From: Clostridia bacterium
GTDB taxonomy: Bacteria > Bacillota > Clostridia > Oscillospirales > RGIG577
Direction of reading: 5' to 3'
Assembly (NCBI GenBank): GCA_017419325.1
Contig: JAFOLN010000227.1
Coordinates: forward strand, 1 to 7,001
Length of the DNA stretch: 7,001 nt
In this document: positions 1 to 5,912 of the stretch, one piece after another
Position numbering within the stretch: the stretch's first letter is position 1
Layout of the letters: the number at the start of each line of letters is the position of its first letter
Program-made: the position numbers and the translations under genes
Notes under the pieces: generated by a model
What the model was told of the DNA's origin: nothing
Seen by the model: the letters and a program-made list of their open reading frames with translations, nothing else
The model's database searches: none

Positions 1-2039
1 CACACCTTCGTTTCGGGAAGCCCCAGATAATCCAGCGCGGAGGCGACAGCCATGCCCCAGCACAGGCCGCCGCTGACTGCCGACGGCACTATGGGCATAT
101 CATTCTGAAGCCGATACAGGGTTTCGGATTCCAGGCCCGTACCCATGGCGTCCGTCCAGAGATCTTTATCGAACACTATCCGGCCAAGTTTATCCATATC
201 CGGATTTCCGTCTTTGTCCGTCAATTCCTGCTCTGTCAAGATATAGCCGAGGGCCTGAATGTTCGAAAATCCCCAGCCGTTCACGGAGGGAACGTACGGC
301 ACATACGGCTCCTCAAAGGTCACCTTCACGGGCAGGGCGGAGTATTGTTCCGGAGTCTTTAATCCAAGCTCGCCGTCTGCGCCATAGCCAAAGGCGCAGA
401 AGCTTCCGTCCCCGCGAACCACATACGTTTTCGGCCTCTGCATTACATATGTAAAGGAGCCTGACCTCTCCGAAAAATCATAATTGTCAAGAAAGACGGC
501 AGTAACATTATCCATGACCTTGACCGGCTCGGTTGTGTTATTGCAGTCTCCCGTACCAAGCTGGCCGTATTGATTGTCCCCCCACATCCAGAGCGAGCCG
601 TCTTCACATATCGCCGCAAAATAATTCCTTCCGTCAACGCGGGACTCCTCCAAAGACTTCACGTTATCCAATATTTTCACCACGCGCTCGCGCGGGATGT
701 CATCATCCCAATCCCGGTCCTCCAATTCCTCATCGGTATAAAGGTGCCGCAATTGCCAGAGCGTTCCGTCATTGCAAAATATGTAATCTCCGTGAACGGA
801 CGCCGCGTTTCCCAATACACGCAGAGGATAATCCGTATCTGCACTCGGCTGCCAGTAAGACAGGTCCTTATCGCTTCTTCCTATGGCGGTCAGACGAAAG
901 TACCCCCACATCCAAAGCGAGCCGTCCTTAAGGATGGCGCTGATACCGGATGATGCCGTACCGAGATTATATTCGCGGACATCCTGAAGCGCCCTGTACC
1001 AGTCGTACTGAGTCTTTTGAATCTGCTCTGCTCCTTCATGATCTTCATAATAATAGCCCTGCGTCCAAAGAGTACCGTCGCTCTGCAGCGCGACCGCGTA
1101 CAGATCATTTCCGCGCTCCACGGTCGACAGTGACTTCACATTCCCCATGACCCTTACGGGAACCGGTGAATAATACGCATAATATGTCGCTGGGCTGTCG
1201 TAGGAGAACTTTTCCTCCACATACTGCTCCGTCTCAAACGGTACATGTCCCCACTGCCACAGCGTCCCTTCGGGGCTGAGCGCAAACACGGAATTGCCCG
1301 CCATCGTAACGGACTCAATATTGTCCAATACCTTTTGCGGCGGATAAACGGTCTTGCCCGCTTCCCCCGCGCTTCCGCGGCCCAGCACTCCGTAAGGACT
1401 GTTCACTCCCCACGTCCAGAGAGAACCGTCCGTGCGTATTATGGCCGCATTGTTGCCCCATATCTCAAAGGAGGACACATCATCCATCACCTTTACAGGC
1501 CTGTAAGGATTCTCCGCAGCCAGCTCGGCCACCTCGGAATAACCCATCAGAACGCCGCCCCACATCCAAAGAGAGCCGTCATTGCAAAGGGCAATGACAG
1601 TTACTCCGTATACGCTCCTACCGTCAGGCCCGATGACGCTTCCGTAGTCAAACCAAAGCCGAGGCACTAATTTTACACGGGAAACGTTATCAAGGACCTT
1701 CACAGGCGTATTCCTGCCCTCTGTCGTGCCGTCGCCCAGCTGTCCGGAGTCGTTTCCACCCCACATCCAGAGAGAGCCGTCTGTCCCGAGAGCCGCATAT
1801 GTATTCCCGAAGCCTTTGAAAAGCTGAATATCACCGATCCCATCCAATATCTTTTCGGGCGTTTCGGAAAAAGCTTTTCCCCACATCCAAAGAGAGCCGT
1901 CCGACAAAATTGCCGCGTGTGTGCCTTCGGAATGCACCATTTTCACGACCGTCGCCTCCGATTCCTTCGCCGACACGGGCGCCGCCATGGAAAGTATAAT
2001 GCACAGCACAATGAGCAATCCCGTAATTCTTTTTTTCAT
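1..2039 (-). CDS. Secreted RCC1-repeat protein with C-terminal cysteine-peptidase-like domain (3' end outside window)
   Basis: The frame is open from an ATG at 2039 to the window edge (679 complete codons, no stop), so the C-terminus is missing. Residues 1-24 form a Sec signal peptide: MKKR, a hydrophobic core, then PVSA before KES. Ten RCC1-like modules follow, marked by [DE]G[ST]LWxWG-type strands at residues 47, 87, 154, 204, 257, 321, 372, 424, 480 and 544. Most are followed by a P-V-K-V-[LM]-D-N-V linker. Modules 6, 8 and 10 are degenerate, with WTQG, LWQL and SFCAFG. RCC1 modules build beta-propellers, usually with seven blades. After residue 588, a GWGFSN stretch and GGLCWGMA (Cys660, Trp661) resemble the catalytic-cysteine helix of papain-like peptidases. 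The His/Asn partners would lie beyond base 1, so peptidase activity is inferred. GGGAGG eight bases upstream supports the start. The protein is probably extracellular, with the propeller binding a partner or the cell surface. Confidence 0.88.
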   Translation of the reverse strand, partial: MKKRITGLLIVLCIILSMAAPVSAKESEATVVKMVHSEGTHAAILSDGSLWMWGKAFSETPEKILDGIGDIQLFKGFGNTYAALGTDGSLWMWGGNDSGQLGDGTTEGRNTPVKVLDNVSRVKLVPRLWFDYGSVIGPDGRSVYGVTVIALCNDGSLWMWGGVLMGYSEVAELAAENPYRPVKVMDDVSSFEIWGNNAAIIRTDGSLWTWGVNSPYGVLGRGSAGEAGKTVYPPQKVLDNIESVTMAGNSVFALSPEGTLWQWGHVPFETEQYVEEKFSYDSPATYYAYYSPVPVRVMGNVKSLSTVERGNDLYAVALQSDGTLWTQGYYYEDHEGAEQIQKTQYDWYRALQDVREYNLGTASSGISAILKDGSLWMWGYFRLTAIGRSDKDLSYWQPSADTDYPLRVLGNAASVHGDYIFCNDGTLWQLRHLYTDEELEDRDWDDDIPRERVVKILDNVKSLEESRVDGRNYFAAICEDGSLWMWGDNQYGQLGTGDCNNTTEPVKVMDNVTAVFLDNYDFSERSGSFTYVMQRPKTYVVRGDGSFCAFGYGADGELGLKTPEQYSALPVKVTFEEPYVPYVPSVNGWGFSNIQALGYILTEQELTDKDGNPDMDKLGRIVFDKDLWTDAMGTGLESETLYRLQNDMPIVPSAVSGGLCWGMAVASALDYLGLPETKV

Positions 2040-2047
2040 CGTCTCGT

Positions 2048-2053
2048 CCTCCC
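2048..2053 (-). promoter_or_regulatory. Ribosome-binding site of the RCC1-repeat gene
   Basis: On the minus strand GGGAGG (within AAAGGGAGGACG) lies eight bases before the ATG at 2039. This is near-ideal Shine-Dalgarno spacing. Together with the textbook signal peptide that follows, it fixes the start codon. Confidence 0.85.
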
Positions 2054-2061
2054 TTTTGGGC

Positions 2062-2090
2062 AATATAATAAAACGCGCCGCATTGTTTAA
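2062..2090 (-). promoter_or_regulatory. Candidate sigma-A-type promoter of the RCC1-repeat gene
   Basis: Reading the minus strand, TTAAAC (2090-2085) and TATATT (2067-2062) are separated by exactly 17 bases and sit just upstream of the ribosome-binding site. The hexamers each match consensus only partly, and the surrounding DNA is AT-rich, so chance is possible. No convincing sporulation-sigma promoter was found for this gene. Confidence 0.35.
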
Positions 2091-2195
2091 GTTATATTTT
2101 ATCATATCGCCCCGAAAAAGTGAATATCACGCGCGCCTTTCTGCCTGTTTTTTCATAAATACAGGCTTTGTACCTCGTTTCGATTATATTTCCAA

Positions 2196-2225
2196 GCATA
2201 TCTTTTGTTTTTCGCGCAGATAATA
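2196..2225 (+). promoter_or_regulatory. Sigma-G-type forespore promoter of the SASP gene
   Basis: GCATA (2196-2200) and GATAATA (2219-2225) are separated by exactly 18 bases. The known sigma-G pattern is about GHATR-N18-CATWMTA; here the -35 matches fully and the -10 differs only in its first base. The arrangement fits the downstream gene, because alpha/beta SASP genes are classic late forespore (sigma-G) targets. The predicted transcript starts near 2232. Confidence 0.75.
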
Positions 2226-2231
2226 TGCGTG

Positions 2232-2250
2232 TAATCCGGGTGACGGATTA
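2232..2250 (+). promoter_or_regulatory. Perfect hairpin at the predicted 5' end of the SASP mRNA
   Basis: TAATCCG (2232-2238) and CGGATTA (2244-2250) are exact reverse complements around a five-base GGTGA loop. The stem begins about where transcription should start, seven bases after the -10 element. It is followed by an A-rich run rather than T, so it is not a plus-strand terminator. A 5' terminal stem commonly protects Firmicute mRNAs from decay; that role is inferred here. Confidence 0.55.
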
Positions 2251-2268
2251 AAAAAGTTTAAAAAACAG

Positions 2269-2283
2269 GCCCCAAAAAGGGGC
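2269..2283 (+). promoter_or_regulatory. GC hairpin immediately upstream of the SASP Shine-Dalgarno
   Basis: GCCCC (2269-2273), an AAAAA loop, and GGGGC (2279-2283) form a perfect five-base-pair stem. It ends four bases before the AGGAG ribosome-binding site at 2288-2292. It leaves the ribosome-binding site single-stranded and may keep the initiation region open or stall decay. The structure is visible in the sequence; the role is inferred. Confidence 0.45.
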
Positions 2284-2297
2284 AGACAGGAGATATC

Positions 2298-2501
2298 ATG
2301 TCCCAGAACAGAAGCGGCAGACTCGTCGTTCCCAAGGCGAAGGACGCCATGAACAAGTTCAAGATGGAAGCGGCAAACGAGGTCGGCGTGAACCTCAGCG
2401 ACGGCTATAACGGCGATATTACTTCGAGACAGGCCGGCTCTATCGGCGGCCAGATGGTCAAGAAGATGATACAGGCTTATGAGGAAGGTCTTTCCAAATA
2501 A
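2298..2501 (+). CDS. ssp: Alpha/beta-type small acid-soluble spore protein (SASP)
   Basis: This complete 67-residue protein has the family's two conserved blocks. The first is MEAANEVGV (residues 24-32), which contains the Glu-Ala bond where the germination protease GPR is expected to cut. The second is the C-terminal DNA-binding block YNGDITSRQAGSIGGQMVKK, starting near residue 37. Alpha/beta SASPs coat forespore DNA, shift it toward an A-like form and protect it from UV and heat; on germination they are degraded to amino acids. The length is typical of clostridial members. AGGAG five bases before the ATG supports the start. The gene is monocistronic, between a sigma-G-like promoter and a strong terminator, as expected for forespore-only expression. 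Many SASP genes are multicopy, so other copies are likely elsewhere in the genome. Confidence 0.97.
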   Translation: MSQNRSGRLVVPKAKDAMNKFKMEAANEVGVNLSDGYNGDITSRQAGSIGGQMVKKMIQAYEEGLSK

Positions 2502-2522
2502 AGACGCCGAAACGTGACACAT

Positions 2523-2555
2523 GGGACGCGGGCAAAAGCCCGCGTCTCTTTTTTT
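2523..2555 (+). terminator. Rho-independent terminator of the SASP gene
   Basis: GACGCGGGC (2525-2533) and GCCCGCGTC (2538-2546) pair perfectly around an AAAA loop, and a G-U and a G-C pair can extend the stem outward. TCTTTTTTT follows at 2547-2555. It ends the SASP transcript and insulates it from the operon downstream. Confidence 0.93.
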
Positions 2556-2633
2556 GCCCAGGCTTTGGCTTCGCGCCCTTATATTGCCCTGCCGCGCCGC
2601 ATCAAATTCGGGATTTTACGGCGTTTTAGCGTC

Positions 2634-2662
2634 TTGATAATATGCGGGATTTGTATTACTAT
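2634..2662 (+). promoter_or_regulatory. Sigma-A-type promoter of the four-gene operon
   Basis: TTGATA (2634-2639) and TACTAT (2657-2662) are 17 bases apart and lie about 65 bases upstream of the lipoprotein start. TTGATA matches TTGACA in five of six positions; the -10 matches TATAAT in four. TACAAT at 2664-2669 is a better -10 hexamer but has no correctly spaced -35. The -10 lies in a dyad, TTGTAT (2651-2656) and ATACAA (2663-2668), which could be an operator. Confidence 0.55.
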
Positions 2663-2709
2663 ATACAATAGAGAAATATATACGAAAAAAACGCACGCGC
2701 GATCTTTAC

Positions 2710-2723
2710 ATACGGAGGCGTAT
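2710..2723 (+). promoter_or_regulatory. Ribosome-binding site of the lipoprotein gene, presented in a small hairpin loop
   Basis: GGAGG at 2714-2718 lies eight bases before the ATG at 2727 and decides that start over an in-frame ATG at 2514. The flanks ATACG (2710-2714) and CGTAT (2719-2723) are perfect complements, so the RNA can fold with GAGG as a tetraloop. Whether this fold matters is unknown. Confidence 0.7.
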
Positions 2724-2726
2724 CAT

Positions 2727-4841
2727 ATGAAAAAAGCGATATCTGTCATCATGCTTGCGGCCTTTATCGTATTCGCACTTTGTTCCTGCTCTGGCGGAAA
2801 AAGCGACGCGGACGCGGCGCAAAAGCCGGCTGAGCCCGTACAAACGAGCGAGCTTCTTCATGTCACATTGGAGCAGTTCTCCTTCGTTGAATGGAACGAC
2901 GAATACGGACGGGTGCTCTCAACGTGCGAGTATTGCGTCCCCGCGCTGACGGACGACAGCGCCGCCGCCTACCCCGAGCTTTCGGAAGCTCTTTCGGCGC
3001 TTTCCGAGGAAAACAAGGCGGACATGAAGAGCGCATATGATGAAAGCATTGTCCTTGCAGCGGACAACGTGGAAAATATGGGCGAATACTTTGAAAAATG
3101 CGAGATTTCTCAGCACATCACCGTAAGGCGCGCCGACAGCGCCGTTTTGAGCCTGCTTTACGAGCATGAGTCGTTCACGGGCGGCGCCCACGGCATGTAC
3201 GGACTCACAGGCAGAAATTTCGACGCACAGAGCGGGCGCGAGCTTAAGCTCTCCGACGTTGTCGCCGATATGAGCATGCTCCCTTCCATTGCAGGCGAGC
3301 AGCTTGAAAAATACTGCGGCGACACGGAGTTTTACGAAGACCTTGACCTTGAGGCATACTTTGAGGAATACGGCGAATATATCGGCTGGACGCTCGATTA
3401 CAACGGCGTCACCCTTTACTTTAACCCGTATGAAATTGCGCCCTATGCCTACGGCGTGCAGGCAGTACCCATCCCCTTCGCGGATTATCCCGACCTTTTT
3501 TCGGATGAGTACGCCGACGCGCCCGACGCCTACGCCGTTTCACTGCCGTGCTTTACTCCCTTCTATTATGACGCGGGCGGCGACGGCACTTTGAACAGAA
3601 TAGAAATTTCGGGCGATACGGACGAATACGGCGCCTATACCGATGTTTATTTGTCGGTTGACGGCGACGGCATAACCGACGATACGGAGTCCTACTCCTG
3701 GACGCCCGTGCTTATGCACACCGCGGGCGGCGATTATATCTACGTATTCGGACAGGACCTTGACGGCACTCCCATAACGCTCATTTACGACATTTCGGAC
3801 GGACGGGCAAACAAGGCGGGCGAAACGCTCCTTGCGCTTCCCGCCATATACGCGGGAGCCGAGGCCGACGATGATGAGGTCTACCGCGCAATGCACGAGG
3901 TGCCCACGGACCCCGGCGCCATGAGGCTTGACGCGCTCGTTTCCGACATAACCGCCGACCGCGGCTGGGATGTTTTCCGCGTGACCGAGGGCGGCATGCC
4001 CGAAGGCACGAACGGATTTTATACCGTGACCGTGCCCACGAGCTATAAGCTGCTTTCGGACCTCGAAGTCTCCGTATTGGACGAAAACGGCATCACGTCA
4101 AAGGACAGCATGACGCTTGAGGCGGGCGAAATCGTAGTCCGCGTGCGCACCGACAACGAGACGTACAGCGACCTTTGTCTATCCGACGGCGAGACGGTGG
4201 TGAGGGCCTCCTTTGAGAGAACGGCCGACGGCGTTTACTTCGGCGGCGCCGAGTCCGGCGAGGTGTTCTCCCCCTACTTCCCCGAATATGACACGGAGGC
4301 GGACGGCCTTTGGAACCCCGTGGTCATACAGCGGCAGGTGCTGTTCGACGAGGGCTTTATGTGCGGCGTTGTGTTCTTGGGATACGTTGACCGCGCGGCA
4401 AACGACATTGAGCAATACCGTGGATATTACAGCTCCCTGTTTATCGAAAGCGGCTATGCCGAGGACTTTGAATTTCTCCTGTCCGTGCCGAAGGAGCGTT
4501 TCGTATGCGTCCCCGACGGCGAGGAGCTTTATCTTGTGATACCCCGCGATGAGAACGCGGAGGTGCGTGTAAACGAATGGTACATAGACGAGGAGAACGA
4601 CTTCACGGGAGAGCCCGGCGACGTCTTATACGAAAGCCAGAGCGGCACGCCGTTTTTACTTAAGTGCAACAAAAGCGACATAATGCCCGACGCGCTCGTC
4701 ACCGTATACGACTCCGGCGGCGAAACGCTTGAATGGAACCCCTCCATAAGCCTTATGGACGGCCATGTTGTAACGGTATCAAATCTCAAATACGTATACG
4801 ATTTTACGCATTATAATGACACCGAGGAGGTCAGCGGATAA
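2727..4841 (+). CDS. RsiV-like (DUF4163/DUF3298-type) lipoprotein with long uncharacterised C-terminal region
   Basis: The 704-residue protein starts with a lipoprotein signal peptide: MKK, a hydrophobic stretch, then the lipobox LCSC with Cys21 as the likely lipidated residue. A Cys at the -2 position is less usual. A low-complexity linker follows. Residues of about 45-260 resemble DUF4163/DUF3298, the fold of the extracellular part of anti-sigma factor RsiV and of PdaC. Seen are FTGGAHG (150-156), a NFD..SGRELKLSDVV strand, YFNPYEIAPYAYG (231-243) and a terminal IPFADY. About 440 residues remain without a recognised family. They include Asp/Gly-rich segments near 282-292, 312-319 and 344-348 (DAGGDG, DGDG, DLDG) that recall VCBS/FG-GAP calcium-binding repeats. 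The protein is acidic, probably on the outer face of the membrane. It leads a four-gene operon and its stop overlaps the next ATG by one base. RsiV binds lysozyme; ligand binding here is inferred only. Confidence 0.88.
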   Translation: MKKAISVIMLAAFIVFALCSCSGGKSDADAAQKPAEPVQTSELLHVTLEQFSFVEWNDEYGRVLSTCEYCVPALTDDSAAAYPELSEALSALSEENKADMKSAYDESIVLAADNVENMGEYFEKCEISQHITVRRADSAVLSLLYEHESFTGGAHGMYGLTGRNFDAQSGRELKLSDVVADMSMLPSIAGEQLEKYCGDTEFYEDLDLEAYFEEYGEYIGWTLDYNGVTLYFNPYEIAPYAYGVQAVPIPFADYPDLFSDEYADAPDAYAVSLPCFTPFYYDAGGDGTLNRIEISGDTDEYGAYTDVYLSVDGDGITDDTESYSWTPVLMHTAGGDYIYVFGQDLDGTPITLIYDISDGRANKAGETLLALPAIYAGAEADDDEVYRAMHEVPTDPGAMRLDALVSDITADRGWDVFRVTEGGMPEGTNGFYTVTVPTSYKLLSDLEVSVLDENGITSKDSMTLEAGEIVVRVRTDNETYSDLCLSDGETVVRASFERTADGVYFGGAESGEVFSPYFPEYDTEADGLWNPVVIQRQVLFDEGFMCGVVFLGYVDRAANDIEQYRGYYSSLFIESGYAEDFEFLLSVPKERFVCVPDGEELYLVIPRDENAEVRVNEWYIDEENDFTGEPGDVLYESQSGTPFLLKCNKSDIMPDALVTVYDSGGETLEWNPSISLMDGHVVTVSNLKYVYDFTHYNDTEEVSG

Positions 4842-5353
4842 TGAATCAATTTATACTTAATACGTTTGTCGTTGTCGGCATCATAGTGGTAGTGGGACTT
4901 ATACTTAAGGCGAAGGGCATGCTTAAGTTCAAGCCGCTCGTTGACGAGTTCGACATAAACCTCTGCGAATACACCGTACACGGCGGCCCCGAAAAGCGCG
5001 ACTTTGAGATAAGCATAAAGCGCACCCTCGACTACGACTTCGTTTTAAACGCCCACGGCATTGACGAGGAAACGGGGCGCGAAATATACGAAAGCTATCA
5101 CCTCCCGCTGGAGGTAATGGACGAGTTCAAGCGTCTTTATCTCGCCTACGACGTGGAAAGCTGGGGCAATCTGCCTTACAGCGAAGAGCCCGATGACGGT
5201 TCGGCCACCGAGATGGTGAAGTTCGAAACGCCGTATGTGCGCACCACGTTCTACAGCAACATGGAGTTCCCCGAGGGCAAAAAGAAGATATTCGAGGACA
5301 CCTACAAGCTTTTAAACAAGTACAGACAAAGAAAGCACGCAAGAGAGGCTTAA
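4841..5353 (+). CDS. Small single-pass membrane protein, paralogue of the next gene
   Basis: I do not recognise a named family. The 170-residue product has one N-terminal transmembrane segment (about residues 5-23, rich in Val and Ile). A soluble acidic domain follows and ends in a basic tail (KYRQRKHAREA). Its conserved core, L-P-L-E-V-M-D-E-F-K-R-L-Y, then SWGNLP around Trp108, then EFP and a terminal helix, matches the next gene almost position for position. The start overlaps the upstream stop as TAATG. GGAGG lies ten bases before the ATG, inside the lipoprotein gene, so the two are probably translationally coupled. Topology is not settled: no cleavable signal site is obvious, so the domain is either anchored outside the cell or cytosolic. 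Confidence 0.85.
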   Translation: MNQFILNTFVVVGIIVVVGLILKAKGMLKFKPLVDEFDINLCEYTVHGGPEKRDFEISIKRTLDYDFVLNAHGIDEETGREIYESYHLPLEVMDEFKRLYLAYDVESWGNLPYSEEPDDGSATEMVKFETPYVRTTFYSNMEFPEGKKKIFEDTYKLLNKYRQRKHAREA

Positions 5354-5378
5354 TGCCCGCTTATAAAGGGATATTATT

Positions 5379-5888
5379 ATGAGCGCCCGAATGAAGACTG
5401 TCCTTGTAATCATCATAGCAGCAGCTCTGGCCGCGGCCGTTATTCTCATCCACGGAGCTGTCGATAAGCCGCCTGCCCTCTCCCCTGACGATATCGGGGA
5501 CTTTAAGGTGGAGTACCGCTCATTCGGCGGCATGGACGGCGGGGAAGCTGAGATAACGCTTGAGGCCCTGTCAGACAATGAGGCGCGTCTTACCTTCCGC
5601 ATAAGGCCCTATTACGGCGCGGAGGAGATAAACGAAAGCCTCACGGTGCCGTATGAAGCGCTTTATCGCGTTAAGACCTTATACGCCGAACGCGGCGTGC
5701 ATTTTTGGGGAGAGCTTCCCGAAAGCGATTTAATAGCCCTCGACGCTCCCACCATCGTTGTGACGTTCCGGGCGGACGGAAAAGAGACGGTGCTCTCAAG
5801 CGACAGAGAGTTCCCCGATGAGGGCGCAGGCGTCTTACATGAAACAGAAAGCATACTTTACGAATACATAGAAAAAGCGAAAGAATAA
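5379..5888 (+). CDS. Small single-pass membrane protein, paralogue of the preceding gene
   Basis: The 169-residue product belongs to no family I can name. Residues of about 6-24 form a Val/Ile/Ala-rich membrane anchor, followed by a soluble acidic domain. LTVPYEALYRVKTLY, FWGELP (Trp110), EFPDEG and the final helix align with the preceding protein, in which the matching Trp is residue 108. Overall identity is low, so the duplication is old. AAGGG eight bases upstream supports the ATG at 5379; Met5 is an alternative with a poorer ribosome-binding site. The gene lies 25 bases after its paralogue and 24 before the DUF4428 gene. It is therefore expressed in the same operon, and the two proteins may form a heteromer or bind related partners (inference). 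Confidence 0.85.
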   Translation: MSARMKTVLVIIIAAALAAAVILIHGAVDKPPALSPDDIGDFKVEYRSFGGMDGGEAEITLEALSDNEARLTFRIRPYYGAEEINESLTVPYEALYRVKTLYAERGVHFWGELPESDLIALDAPTIVVTFRADGKETVLSSDREFPDEGAGVLHETESILYEYIEKAKE

Positions 5889-5912
5889 AAGAGAGAGAAA
5901 GGAGTTACAACA

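Noticed and set aside
533..1670. Plus-strand and other-frame open frames inside the RCC1-repeat gene (for example 533-931 and 1245-1670)
   Set aside because: They are Arg/Pro/His-rich shadows of the minus-strand repeat gene, which alone shows repeated protein motifs, a signal peptide and a ribosome-binding site.
578..1910. Recurring near-identical 20-base segments that could suggest a CRISPR or satellite array
   Set aside because: The spacing is irregular (roughly 120-200 bases) and each copy encodes the same protein strand (DGSLWMW) in one open frame, so these are coding repeats.
2040..2130. Search for a sporulation-sigma promoter for the RCC1-repeat gene
   Set aside because: No correctly spaced sigma-E, -F, -G or -K elements were found on the minus strand, so the gene cannot be tied to sporulation from sequence.
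2143..2166. Inverted repeat GCCTGT...ACAGGC with a 12-base loop
   Set aside because: The arms are short, the loop is long and AT-rich, and no T-run follows in a useful place; it is not supported as a terminator or operator.
1921..2223. Plus-strand open frame of 100 codons across the start of the RCC1 gene
   Set aside because: No ribosome-binding site or domain; it lies antisense to the signal peptide and runs through the intergenic promoter region.
2184..2522. Minus-strand open frame antisense to the SASP gene
   Set aside because: It is a shadow of the highly conserved SASP coding sequence and has no convincing start signal.
2514..2726. In-frame N-terminal extension of the lipoprotein gene from an ATG at 2514
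   Set aside because: It would translate the SASP terminator and the operon promoter. The ATG at 2727 has GGAGG at eight bases and begins a textbook lipoprotein signal peptide.
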